DNA of 64,000 nucleotides, from contig ONPF01000010.1 of NCBI GenBank assembly GCA_900319635.1, positions 1-64,000 of the forward strand, written 5' to 3'. The stretch comes from an uncultured Eubacteriales bacterium. GTDB lineage: Bacteria > Bacillota > Clostridia > Oscillospirales > Oscillospiraceae. The position numbers and the translations under genes were made by a program. The notes under the pieces were generated by a model. That model was not told the DNA's origin. It did not search any database and saw nothing but the letters and a program-made list of their open reading frames with translations. Positions 7,328 through 15,058 of this stretch are shown here, piece by piece. Numbering within the stretch: position 1 is the stretch's first letter; each line of letters opens with the position of its first letter.

Positions 7328-9676
7328 ATGGACAAGAAACTGCGAATCGCCCTGGCGGGCAACCCCAACAGCGGCAAAACCACCCTGTTCAATAAGCTGA
7401 CCGGCGCCAACCAGTTCGTTGGCAACTGGCCCGGCGTCACCGTGGAAAAGAAGGAAGGCAAGCTCCTGGTCGACAAGGAAGTCACCCTGACCGACCTGCC
7501 CGGTATCTACTCCCTCTCCCCCTACACGCTGGAGGAGGTCGTGGCCCGGAACTATCTTGTGGAGGAGAAGCCCGACGCCATCCTGAACATCGTGGACGGC
7601 ACCAACCTGGAGCGCAACCTCTATCTGACCACCCAGCTGACCGAGCTGGGCATCCCCACCGTTATCGCCATCAACATGATGGATCTGGTGCGGAAGAAGG
7701 GCGACAGCATCAATCTCAAGGAGCTCTCGAAGCAGCTGGGCTGCAAGATCGTGGAAATCTCCGCCCTGAAGGGCGAGGGCGTCAAGGAAGCCGCCCAGGC
7801 CGCCATCGAGGCCGCCAAATCCGGCAAGACCCGCCCCCAGCACAACTTCTCCGGCCCCGTGGACCACGCCATCGCCCACATCGAGGAGCTCGCCCTGAGC
7901 GGCATCCCCGAGGAGCAGAAGCGCTGGTACGCCGTCAAGCTCTTTGAGCGCGACGAAAAGGCCACCGAGCATCTGAAGCTCTCCGCCTCCGTCAAGTCCG
8001 GTGTGGAAGAGGCCGTCAAAGCCTGCGAGAAGGAGCTGGACGACGACGCCGAGAGCATCATCACCAATGAGCGCTACGTCTACATCGCCCAGCTGCTCAA
8101 GGGCATCTACAAGAAGAAGGGCAAGGGCGAGCTCTCCACCTCCGATAAGATCGATAAAATCATCACCAACCGCTGGCTGGCCCTGCCCATCTTCGCGGTA
8201 ATCATGTGGCTGGTGTACGCGCTCTCCATGGGCAAGTCCATCACGGACGGCGGCATCTCCATCGGCACCTGGCTCACCGACTGGACCAACGACGTCCTGG
8301 GCGGTGCCTGGCTTACCGACGGCTCCCGCGCCATCCTGGAAGGCTGGGGCGCTGCGCCCTGGCTCACCGGCCTCATCTCCGACGGTATCTTCGCCGGCGT
8401 CGGCGCGGTACTGGGTTTCGTGCCCCAGATGCTGGTGCTGTTCCTGATGCTCTGCATCCTGGAGGACTGCGGCTACATGGCCCGTATCGCCTTCATCATG
8501 GACCGGATCTTCCGCCGCTTCGGTCTCTCCGGCAAGAGCTTCATCCCCATGCTGGTGGGTACCGGCTGCGGCATCCCCGGCGTTATGGCCTCCCGTACCA
8601 TCGAGAACGAGCGTGACCGCCGCATGACGGTCATGACCACCACCTTCATGCCCTGCGGCGCCAAAATGCCCATCATCGGCCTCATCGCCGGCGCCCTCTT
8701 CGACGGCAGCACCTGGGTCGCCACCTCCGCTTACTTCATCGGCGTCGCCGCCATCGTGCTCTCCGGCATCATGCTGAAAAAGACCAAGATGTTTGCCGGC
8801 GATCCCGCCCCCTTCGTCATGGAGCTGCCCGCCTACCATGTGCCCTCCATCGGCAACGTCCTCCGCGGCACCTGGGAGCGGGGCTGGAGCTTCATCAAGC
8901 GCGCCGGCACCGTCATCGTGATCTCCTCCATCGTCATCTGGTTCCTCATCAGCTTCGGCTCCGTCAACGGCAAGTTCGGTATGGTGGATGACCTGTACGA
9001 GGATGAGGATCTGGTCACCGACGAGTACATCGTGGAGGTCGCAGACCGCATGGGCATTTCCGAGGACGAAGTGGAGCCCATGGACGACTCCATCCTGGCC
9101 CGCGTTGCCCAGCCTGTCTCCGTCGTCTTCAAGCCCCTGGGCTTCGGCGATTGGAAGCCCACCGCCGCCACCGTCACCGGCCTTGTTGCCAAGGAAGAGG
9201 TGGTCGCCAACTTCGGTATCATGTATAACTTCGACGCCCGGGCACAGCAGGCCGTGGACGAGGAGACCGGCGAGCCCCTCTTCGATGAGGAGACCGGCGA
9301 GCCCATCATGGAGGAGTTGGACGAAGAAGGCTCCCAGATCTGGGAGAACGTGGCCGCGGACTTCAACAACATCTCCGACGGTCACGGCAAGCTGGCTGCC
9401 TACGCCTTCATGATCTTCAATCTCCTCTGCGCCCCCTGCTTTGCCGCCATCGGCGCCATCAAGCGCGAGATGAACAGCCGCAAGTGGACCTGGTTCGCCA
9501 TCGGCTATCAGTGCGGCTTTGCCTATGTGGTCTCCTTCATCGTGTGGCAGCTCGGCCGTCTCTTCGTGGGCGGCGCCAGCGTGATCGGCGTGATCCTGGC
9601 CCTGCTGATGCTCGGCGCGCTGTGCTTCCAGCTCTTCAAGCCCTACAAAGAGGCCTCGAAGCTGACCATCCAGTAA
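7328..9676 (+). CDS. feoB: FeoB ferrous iron transporter
   Basis: FeoB takes up ferrous iron through the inner membrane using a cytoplasmic G-protein domain. The 782 residues show G1 GNPNSGKT (11-18), G3 DLPG (56-59) and G4 NMMD (116-119), a helical linker to about 275, then the Gate-containing membrane region. The conserved membrane cysteines occur in GTGCGIPG and in the MPCGAKMPI and NLLCAPC segments. A soluble acidic insert of about 110 residues (about 555-665, with repeated ETGEPLFDEETGEPIMEE) lies within the C-terminal membrane half, as in other clostridial Feo[14 protein letters not shown] precedes the ATG. Confidence 0.97.
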   Translation: MDKKLRIALAGNPNSGKTTLFNKLTGANQFVGNWPGVTVEKKEGKLLVDKEVTLTDLPGIYSLSPYTLEEVVARNYLVEEKPDAILNIVDGTNLERNLYLTTQLTELGIPTVIAINMMDLVRKKGDSINLKELSKQLGCKIVEISALKGEGVKEAAQAAIEAAKSGKTRPQHNFSGPVDHAIAHIEELALSGIPEEQKRWYAVKLFERDEKATEHLKLSASVKSGVEEAVKACEKELDDDAESIITNERYVYIAQLLKGIYKKKGKGELSTSDKIDKIITNRWLALPIFAVIMWLVYALSMGKSITDGGISIGTWLTDWTNDVLGGAWLTDGSRAILEGWGAAPWLTGLISDGIFAGVGAVLGFVPQMLVLFLMLCILEDCGYMARIAFIMDRIFRRFGLSGKSFIPMLVGTGCGIPGVMASRTIENERDRRMTVMTTTFMPCGAKMPIIGLIAGALFDGSTWVATSAYFIGVAAIVLSGIMLKKTKMFAGDPAPFVMELPAYHVPSIGNVLRGTWERGWSFIKRAGTVIVISSIVIWFLISFGSVNGKFGMVDDLYEDEDLVTDEYIVEVADRMGISEDEVEPMDDSILARVAQPVSVVFKPLGFGDWKPTAATVTGLVAKEEVVANFGIMYNFDARAQQAVDEETGEPLFDEETGEPIMEELDEEGSQIWENVAADFNNISDGHGKLAAYAFMIFNLLCAPCFAAIGAIKREMNSRKWTWFAIGYQCGFAYVVSFIVWQLGRLFVGGASVIGVILALLMLGALCFQLFKPYKEASKLTIQ

Positions 9677-9758
9677 GATTTTTCTCCACTCCCAATCTCC
9701 GGCGGGGCCACATCAGTGACTCCGCCGGACACGCGTACCTTTCAAAGGAAGTGATCCC

Positions 9759-9950
9759 ATGTTAGCCTGGCTCTCTGCCAATCTGGTGAATATCGCGCTG
9801 ATCCTGGTGATCGCGCTGGTGGTCGTGCTGCTGATCCGCGGCATGATCCGGGACAAAAAGGCCGGCAAGTCCTCCTGCGGCGGCAACTGCGCCAGCTGCG
9901 GGGTCTGCGGCGGCAGCTGCTCGGGCTGCCGGTCCAAGCCGTCCCCCTGA
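9759..9950 (+). CDS. FeoB-associated Cys-rich membrane protein
   Basis: This 63-residue peptide has one membrane helix (about 8-28), a basic stretch, and a cysteine cluster CGGNCASCGVCGGSCSGC near the C terminus. It matches the small FeoB-associated Cys-rich family (FeoC-like position) found after feoB in Bacillota. The cysteines may hold iron or an iron-sulfur centre at the cytoplasmic pore, but this is unproven. It is the last gene of the feo operon, 82 bases after feoB, and is followed directly by a terminator. Confidence 0.88.
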   Translation: MLAWLSANLVNIALILVIALVVVLLIRGMIRDKKAGKSSCGGNCASCGVCGGSCSGCRSKPSP

Positions 9951-9972
9951 CAGAGTCTACTACCTCCCTCTA

Positions 9973-10016
9973 CGCCCGGAAGCCGTGTCCTCTCGCGGCT
10001 TTCGGGCGATTTTTTG
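9973..10016 (+). terminator. intrinsic terminator of the feo operon
   Basis: CGCCCGGAAGCCG (9973-9985) pairs with CGGCTTTCGGGCG (9996-10008) across a 10-base loop with one G-U pair, followed by ATTTTTTG. Confidence 0.88.
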
Positions 10017-10065
10017 TTGCGCAGGCCGGTCGGGTCTGGTAAAATTGAGGTACTTTCCATCATCT

Positions 10066-10140
10066 CGTAGGGACGACCATTGGTCGTCCGTCTGTTGGGC
10101 ACAATACGGAGTCCACGGACGAGCAATGCTCGTCCCTACG
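10066..10140. repeat. bipartite palindromic repeat, copy 1
   Basis: Outer arms CGTAGGGACGA and TCGTCCCTACG enclose two hairpins, GGACGAC-N4-GGTCGTCC-type (10071-10089) and GGACGAG-N4-GCTCGTCC-type (10117-10135), with a linker of about 27 bases. The same architecture recurs at 16802, 21809 and 40377. Confidence 0.75.
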
Positions 10141-10186
10141 GAGCAAAAGCAAACCGTCTACGGAATTCAAAAAAAGGAGCTGGGCC

Positions 10187-10687
10187 ATGGACGTCATCAC
10201 CCATATCCCCTCGCCGCTGGGGACGATCACCCTGGCAAGTGACGGCGCGGCGCTGATCGGGCTCTGGTTTGAGGGCCAGAAGCACGATCTCGCCGGACTC
10301 TCCCCCACCCCGGTGGAGGCGGAGCTGCCCGTATTCGCGGAAACCCGCCGCTGGCTGGACTGCTATTTTGCCGGCGGCGTCCCGGATTTCACGCCCCCGC
10401 TGGCGCCCCGGGGAACGGCGTTTCAGCAGCGGGTCTGGGCGCTGCTGCGGGAGATCCCCCACGGCTGCACGGCAAGCTACGGGGAGCTGGCCGCGCGGCT
10501 GGGCTGTCTCTCCCCCCGGGCGGTAGGGCAGGCCGTGGGGCGCAACCCCATCTCCCTGCTGATCCCCTGCCACCGGGTGCTGGGCGCAGGCGGGCGGCTC
10601 ACGGGCTACGCCGGCGGCCTTTGGCGCAAGGAGGCGCTGCTGCGGCTGGAGGGGATTTTGCCGAAGGAGGAGAGCTCATGCAGATGA
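10187..10687 (+). CDS. ogt: methylated-DNA--protein-cysteine methyltransferase
   Basis: The enzyme removes alkyl groups from O6-alkylguanine by transfer to its own cysteine. The 166-residue protein shows the active site IPCHRV at about residues 126-131, preceded by the helix-turn-helix region TASYGELAARLGCLSPRAVGQ with its RAVGQAVGRNP wing, and an N-terminal ribonuclease-like domain. RBS AAAAAAGGAG lies before ATG 10187. It overlaps the following NUDIX gene by ten bases, suggesting a two-gene repair/housecleaning unit. Confidence 0.95.
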   Translation: MDVITHIPSPLGTITLASDGAALIGLWFEGQKHDLAGLSPTPVEAELPVFAETRRWLDCYFAGGVPDFTPPLAPRGTAFQQRVWALLREIPHGCTASYGELAARLGCLSPRAVGQAVGRNPISLLIPCHRVLGAGGRLTGYAGGLWRKEALLRLEGILPKEESSCR

Positions 10688-11169
10688 ACTACTGTCCGGT
10701 CTGCGGCCGGGCATTGATCCAGCGGGAACACCCCACGGAGCCGCCCACGGCCTGGTGCGAGGGCTGCGGAGACTGGCGCTTCCCCCTCTACAGCGCCGCC
10801 GTCAGCGTGATCTTGCTGAACCCCGGTCGCGACCGGATGCTGCTGATCCGCCAGTACGGCGAGACGGAGCCGGTGCTGGTGGCGGGCTACATCGACAAGG
10901 GCGAGACCGCCGAGGCCGCCGTCCTGCGGGAGGTTTCGGAGGAGCTGGGCCTCTGCGCCCGGGAGCCCCGCTTCCTGGGCAGCCACTACTACGCCCCCAG
11001 CGAGACCTTGATGCTGAACTTCCAGGCCACCGTGCCGGAGGAGACGCCCCACCCCAACGCCGAGGTGGACAGCTGGCTCTGGGTGCCGGCGGAGGAGGCG
11101 CCCCGGCTGGTGAAGCCCGGCGGGCTTGCGGAGCTCCTGCTTGCCGACTGGACGAAGGGTGAATTGTAA
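10678..11169 (+). CDS. NUDIX hydrolase with N-terminal zinc ribbon
   Basis: The 163-residue protein starts at ATG 10678 behind AAGGAGGAGAGCTC. An N-terminal zinc ribbon is formed by CPVCG and CEGCG (about residues 5-28), as in the NADH pyrophosphatase (NudC-like) branch. The Nudix box G-x5-E-x7-REVSEELG is intact at about 65-87. A nucleotide or sugar-nucleotide pyrophosphatase is likely, but the substrate cannot be set from sequence. It overlaps the alkyltransferase gene by ten bases. Confidence 0.88.
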   Translation: MQMNYCPVCGRALIQREHPTEPPTAWCEGCGDWRFPLYSAAVSVILLNPGRDRMLLIRQYGETEPVLVAGYIDKGETAEAAVLREVSEELGLCAREPRFLGSHYYAPSETLMLNFQATVPEETPHPNAEVDSWLWVPAEEAPRLVKPGGLAELLLADWTKGEL

Positions 11170-11217
11170 ACCAAATTCATATTTTCCAGTTGACATTAAT
11201 CCTCGATGGCCTATAAT
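11164..11217 (+). promoter_or_regulatory. bioY-birA promoter with probable BirA operator
   Basis: TTGACA (11190-11195), 16 bases, TATAAT (11212-11217) form a strong promoter. TTGTAAACC (11164-11172), 15 bases, AGTTGACAT (11188-11196) match 8/9 and 6/9 of the Gram-positive BirA site TTGTTAACC-N15-GGTTAACAA as I know it. The right half-site covers the -35 box, so biotinyl-AMP-bound BirA would block its own operon. The site begins within the last codons of the NUDIX gene. Confidence 0.65.
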
Positions 11218-11247
11218 GGGAGCATCCGAAAAAACGAGGTGCTCTGT

Positions 11248-11814
11248 ATGAAACCGAGGATTCCCGTCCGGGAGATGGCGCTGGCGGCCATGGGCGCGGC
11301 GCTGATCGCCGTCTGCTCCTGGATCTCCGTCCCCACTCCCCTGCCAAACGGCGTGCCCTTCACGCTGCAGACCTTTGCCGTCTGCCTGCTGACGGCGCTC
11401 TACGGCTGGAAGCTGGGGCTTGGCACCGTGGCCGTCTATCTGCTGTTGGGCGCGGTGGGCGCGCCGGTCTTCGCCGGCTTCAAGGGCGGCGTCGCGGCTC
11501 TGCTGGGCGTCACCGGCGGCTATCTGGTGGGCTTTCTGTTCACCGCCCTGGTGACGGGGCTGCTGGCGGAAAAGCTCTCCCGCCGCTTTCCTCTGCTGCT
11601 TCTGTGGATGGCGTTGGGGCTTGCCCTCTGCTATGCCTTCGGCACGGTCTGGTTTGTGCAGGTCTACGCGAAAAACACCGGCCCCATCAGCGTGGCCACA
11701 GCGCTTGGCTGGTGCGTGCTGCCCTATCTGCTGCCGGACGCGGTGAAGCTCACGCTGGCCGCCCTGCTGACCGGGCGGCTCTACCCCCTCTTACAGAAAG
11801 GACAAAGGCCATGA
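11248..11814 (+). CDS. bioY: BioY biotin ECF-transporter substrate-binding component
   Basis: BioY is the membrane S component for biotin uptake. The 188 residues from ATG 11248 show about six hydrophobic helices and family motifs: PLPNGVPFTLQTFAV near the N terminus, GAVGAPVFAGFKGG in the middle and GGYLVGF. No energy-coupling ATPase genes are adjacent, so it probably uses a shared ECF module. No biotin synthesis genes are present nearby, consistent with scavenging. It overlaps birA by four bases and is under a probable BirA operator. Confidence 0.93.
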   Translation: MKPRIPVREMALAAMGAALIAVCSWISVPTPLPNGVPFTLQTFAVCLLTALYGWKLGLGTVAVYLLLGAVGAPVFAGFKGGVAALLGVTGGYLVGFLFTALVTGLLAEKLSRRFPLLLLWMALGLALCYAFGTVWFVQVYAKNTGPISVATALGWCVLPYLLPDAVKLTLAALLTGRLYPLLQKGQRP

Positions 11815-12782
11815 CCAAGGATCTGGTGCTGGAAACTCTCTGGGCCAATGCGGACGAAAATCTCTCCGGCGAGGAGCTGGCCTCCCGCCTTTCTCTCAGC
11901 CGCGCGGCGGTGTGGAAGGCGGTGGAGCAGCTGCGCGCGGAGGGCTATCTCATCGAATCCGCCCCCCGGCGGGGCTACCGGCTGCTCTCCAAGAGTGATG
12001 TGCTCAGCGCGGCGGGCATCCAGCGTCACCTGAAAAGCCCGGGGCTGCGCCTGCGCTATGAGCCGGAAATCGGCTCCACCAACACGGCGCTGAAGGAGCT
12101 GGCCAACGCCGGGGAGCCCGCCGGTCTTGCCCTGGTGGCAGGGCGGCAGAGCGCCGGGCGGGGCCGTATGGGGCGCAGCTTTTTCTCCCCCGGGGACACC
12201 GGGGTCTATCTGAGCCTGCTGCTGCGGCCGACGCTGCCTGCGGCGGAGGCTACGGGGCTTACCGCCTGCGCTGCGGTGGCGGTGGCGGAGACGCTGGAGG
12301 AGCTCTCCGGCCGCCCCGCTCAGATCAAGTGGGTCAACGATATTTTCATGGACGGCAGGAAGGTCTGCGGCATTCTGACTGAGGCCGCGCTGGACTGCGA
12401 GAGCGGTCAGATGAGCTACGCCGTGCTGGGCGTGGGCGTGAACGCCCTGGAGCCTCCCGGGGGCTTTCCCCCGGAGCTGCGGGACATCGCCGGAGCGGTG
12501 TTCCGGGAGACGGATTTGCCGGAGCTGCGCTGCCGTATCGCCGCCGGGATCCTGGATCGGCTCTGGGCCTTCTGCGGCGGAGAGAAGATAGCGGACTGCT
12601 TTGAGGGCTACCGCGCCCGCTCCCTGGTGCTAGGGCGGGAGGTGGAGCTGCTCTCCCCGGGGCAGGCGCCCGTCCCCGCCCATGTACTGGCGCTGGATGA
12701 GGATTACGCCCTGCGGGTGCGCCTTGCCGACGGCAGCGAGCGCCGGGTGCAGTCGGGCGAAGTGCGGATACGGCCGCTGTGA
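11811..12782 (+). CDS. birA: BirA bifunctional biotin-protein ligase and repressor
   Basis: The 323-residue protein attaches biotin to carboxylases and, in class II form, represses biotin genes. An N-terminal winged helix-turn-helix (about 1-65, LSGEELASRLSLSRAAVWKAV) marks the repressor type. The ligase domain has the biotin/ATP loop AGRGRMGRSFFSP at about 118-130 and the KWVNDIF segment at about 177-183. A C-terminal SH3-like domain ends the protein. The ATG at 11811 overlaps the bioY stop (ATGA). Together with the operator upstream of bioY this is an autoregulated biotin-sensing pair. Confidence 0.93.
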   Translation: MTKDLVLETLWANADENLSGEELASRLSLSRAAVWKAVEQLRAEGYLIESAPRRGYRLLSKSDVLSAAGIQRHLKSPGLRLRYEPEIGSTNTALKELANAGEPAGLALVAGRQSAGRGRMGRSFFSPGDTGVYLSLLLRPTLPAAEATGLTACAAVAVAETLEELSGRPAQIKWVNDIFMDGRKVCGILTEAALDCESGQMSYAVLGVGVNALEPPGGFPPELRDIAGAVFRETDLPELRCRIAAGILDRLWAFCGGEKIADCFEGYRARSLVLGREVELLSPGQAPVPAHVLALDEDYALRVRLADGSERRVQSGEVRIRPL

Positions 12783-12805
12783 TTCGCTTTTTTGCGATTA
12801 TGGAC

Positions 12806-12834
12806 TTGGCAAAAGCCCGGGGATAGGGTATACT
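12806..12834 (+). promoter_or_regulatory. sigma-A promoter
   Basis: TTGGCA (12806-12811), 17 bases, TATACT (12829-12834) lies 38 bases upstream of the start at 12872. Confidence 0.7.
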
Positions 12835-12871
12835 GTTCTCATCAAATCAAAAGAATCAGGAGATGATCCCG

Positions 12872-13480
12872 ATGAAAAAATGGACGATCCTCGCGCCCGT
12901 CGGCCTTCTCGCCCTGGGCGCCGCCTTCGTGCTGACACGCAAAAAAGCCGTCCCCGCGCCCAAAGCCGCTCCCAAGGCTCAAAAGGCCGCCCCCGCCAAG
13001 GCACCCAAGGCGCCCGTTAATCTGAAAACCGGCAGCTACAGCTTTATCTCCGGCTTCCAGAACGCCGCCACCGTGGAGATGACCCTGGACTACGACGGGG
13101 AGAAGTTCAGCTACGCCGTGGTGGAGGAGGACTTCCTCAGCTACTCCAGCGACTCCCATGTGGCGCTGCTGCAGGGGGAGGATTTCAGCCTGCAGATCGA
13201 GTACGCGGCCTACTTCACCGGGGAGGATTTCCCCGCCCACTGCGCCGCCCTGGCCGAGAAATACCAGAGCTTTGCCCCCGTGCGCTACGGCAGCGTGGAC
13301 GCGGTGAAGTATCTGGAGGGAGACAATCTGTGCTTCTGCGTCCCCATCCCCGAGGACGAGCACAGCTATGTGCAGGTGCTGCTCTTTAAGGACAAGGGCA
13401 ACGACACCCCCCTGCCCGATATGGCGGAGGATCCGGATCTGGGCGCCATCCTCTCCAGCATCCGCTTCCGGAAGGTCTGA
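12872..13480 (+). CDS. hypothetical membrane-anchored protein
   Basis: The 202 residues begin at ATG 12872, behind CAGGAGATGATCCCG. One N-terminal hydrophobic segment (about 5-19) is followed by an Ala/Lys/Pro-rich spacer (about 20-50) and a mixed alpha/beta domain rich in acidic and aromatic residues. No catalytic motif is recognised. The layout suggests an extracytoplasmic domain tethered by a flexible linker. It has its own promoter and lies before a small lipoprotein gene. Confidence 0.6.
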   Translation: MKKWTILAPVGLLALGAAFVLTRKKAVPAPKAAPKAQKAAPAKAPKAPVNLKTGSYSFISGFQNAATVEMTLDYDGEKFSYAVVEEDFLSYSSDSHVALLQGEDFSLQIEYAAYFTGEDFPAHCAALAEKYQSFAPVRYGSVDAVKYLEGDNLCFCVPIPEDEHSYVQVLLFKDKGNDTPLPDMAEDPDLGAILSSIRFRKV

Positions 13481-13555
13481 ACCGTTCGCAAGGTGCCGCC
13501 GGGCCTCGGCTCGGCATCCCTGCAAAGGAATAAATGAAATAGGAGAATCGGATTC

Positions 13556-14068
13556 ATGAAAAAATGCATCCTGGTTATACTGAGCGTCGCGATCCTGCTC
13601 TCCCTGGCCGGCTGCGGCGGGGCGAAGAATGCAAGCCCGGAGGACTTGATTCAAAACTTTCTCACTGCCGTAAAGGAAAAGGACTATGAGGCCATCTGGA
13701 ATATGGTTCCGGAAGAAGTTCAGGACTACGCTGTAAAAGAAGGGATCATTCAGGACAAGGCGGACGGCCTGCGCTTCATCGCCTTCGCTGTCAATGACTA
13801 CTATTGGCTGGAAGACCTCGATCTCCCCTCCCGCAGTTCATTCTCTTTCAGAGTTCTTGAAAACCATGCCCATGAGGAAGACGTGGAGGAGATCCGGGAA
13901 TGGCTGAATGAGTACGGTATCAAGCTCTCGGTAAACGACTGCGTCTTTATGCGGATCGAGGTTACGGCAGACGGACGTTCCGAAGAGACGTGGATGTTCC
14001 TCGTCAAAAGCGGGAGTGAATGGTACATGCTCTCCGTCGTCGGGGATGACGAGATCTTTGAGTATTGA
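13556..14068 (+). CDS. small lipoprotein with NTF2/DUF4878-like domain
   Basis: The 170-residue protein has a signal peptide ending in the lipobox LAGC near residue 19. The mature part starts with SPEDLIQNFLTAVKEKDYEAIW, typical of the first helix of NTF2-like or DUF4878 lipoproteins, and ends with a beta-rich stretch containing GSEWYMLSVVGDD. Function is unknown; such domains often bind small ligands or wall partners. Base composition is less GC-rich than the flanking genes. A strong terminator follows. Confidence 0.7.
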   Translation: MKKCILVILSVAILLSLAGCGGAKNASPEDLIQNFLTAVKEKDYEAIWNMVPEEVQDYAVKEGIIQDKADGLRFIAFAVNDYYWLEDLDLPSRSSFSFRVLENHAHEEDVEEIREWLNEYGIKLSVNDCVFMRIEVTADGRSEETWMFLVKSGSEWYMLSVVGDDEIFEY

Positions 14069-14101
14069 GTCTGGGCCGAAACCGGATCTCTTCAAATTGT
14101 C

Positions 14102-14152
14102 AACCTGGGCACGATCGTGCGGAAAACCGCAAGATCGTGCCCAGGTTTTTTC
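14102..14152 (+). terminator. intrinsic terminator
   Basis: AACCTGGGCACGATC (14102-14116) and GATCGTGCCCAGGTT (14133-14147) form a perfect 15-base-pair stem followed by TTTTCTTTT. Confidence 0.92.
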
Positions 14153-14227
14153 TTTTCCCGAAGCCAAATCAGGATCCTCTATTAATGGCTTTCAAATAAA
14201 CTTTATACAATTTTCCCAGATTGTCTA

Positions 14228-14256
14228 TTTAATTCCTACTAAAGTTCTGGTATATT
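14228..14256 (+). promoter_or_regulatory. extended -10 promoter of the Rrf2 gene with possible self-operator
   Basis: TTTAAT (14228-14233), 17 bases and TATATT (14251-14256) preceded by TGG (extended -10). The region ATTCCTACTA...GGTAT has some resemblance to IscR/Rrf2 type-1 sites (ATAC...GGTAT with a central ACTA), so autoregulation is plausible but weakly supported. Confidence 0.45.
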
Positions 14257-14294
14257 CATCTCTGGAAATACCCAGTAGAAAAGGGGGAATTCGC

Positions 14295-14714
14295 TTGAAT
14301 ATCACCAGCAAGGGGCGCTATGCCCTGCGGGTGATGCTGGATCTGGCGCAGCACCGGTCGGATGGCTTCGTGTCGCTGAAAACCGTGGCAGAGCGGCAGG
14401 AGATCTCCATGAAGTACCTGGAGGCCATCGTGGGCAGCCTGAAAAAGGCCGAACTGCTGGAGAGCACCCGGGGCAAGGAGGGAGGCTACCGGCTCAGCAG
14501 GGAGCCGGCGGACTACACCGTGGAGGAGATCCTCCGCTCCATTGAGGACAATCTGGCGCCCGTCTCCTGCATCAAGGACGGCAGCATCCAGTGTGACCGC
14601 GCCGCCGCCTGCCTCACCATCCCCATGTGGAAGGAGCTGGACGAGCTCACCAACGCCTATCTGAAAACCGTCACGCTGGAGGATCTGCTCACCGGGCAGA
14701 AATGGAAAGCGTGA
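14295..14714 (+). CDS. Rrf2/IscR-family Fe-S regulator
   Basis: This 139-residue winged-helix regulator starts at TTG 14295, behind AAAAGGGGGAATTCGC. The N terminus NITSKGRYALRVMLDLA is diagnostic of Rrf2 proteins. Three cysteines in PVSCIKDGSIQCDRAAACL (about 91-108) correspond to the cluster ligands of IscR-type sensors. It lies upstream of nifS and nifU and likely represses iron-sulfur assembly genes according to Fe-S status. The noncanonical TTG start may keep expression low. Confidence 0.9.
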   Translation: MNITSKGRYALRVMLDLAQHRSDGFVSLKTVAERQEISMKYLEAIVGSLKKAELLESTRGKEGGYRLSREPADYTVEEILRSIEDNLAPVSCIKDGSIQCDRAAACLTIPMWKELDELTNAYLKTVTLEDLLTGQKWKA

Positions 14715-14732
14715 TCCGCCGCATTTGAAGGG

Positions 14733-15048
14733 AGAGACCCCTCAGTCTGGCCTGCGGCCAGACAGCTCCCACCTTGCGGTGCCCGAAAAATGCATCGGGC
14801 TTACGCTGATCCTCGCATTTTTCGACCGCTGCGGAAATTCCGGGCTCCCTGTTTCCGCCGCCGGCGGCGGGAGCCCGCAATTCCCCTTGCAGGGGAGCCT
14901 ATAAGGAAAGAGACCCCTCAGTCTGGCCTGCGGCCAGACAGCTCCCCTTGCAGGGGAGCCTATAAGGAAAGGAATACCCCTCCGTCATCCGCCTTGTGGG
15001 GGACGGCGGATGACACCTCCCCTTAGGCAGGGGAGGCTACAAGGAAAG
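14733..15048. repeat. tandem repeat modules in the Rrf2-nifS intergenic region
   Basis: The 344-base gap holds no gene. A GAGACCCCTCAGTCTGGCC module containing the hairpin TCTGGCCTGCGGCCAGA occurs at 14733-14770 and again from about 14909-14947. A module CTCCCCTTGCAGGGGAGCC plus TATAAGGAAAG occurs at about 14882-14910 and 14942-14970, and a variant at 15017-15048. The modules are GC-rich hairpins of a kind scattered through Oscillospiraceae genomes. They may serve as processing or attenuation sites between the regulator and nifS. Confidence 0.7.
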
Positions 15049-15058
15049 GAAGATTGAA

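Noticed and set aside
6815-9385. Long open frame of about 856 codons on the minus strand opposite feoA-feoB
   Set aside because: It mirrors the GC-rich third-position pattern of feoB, encodes a low-complexity Gly/Asp/His-rich product without family features, and has no ribosome binding site.
14733-15048. Regular repeats suggesting a CRISPR array
   Set aside because: Units are few, unequal in spacing and are GC-rich hairpins; there are no unique spacers of constant length and no cas genes.
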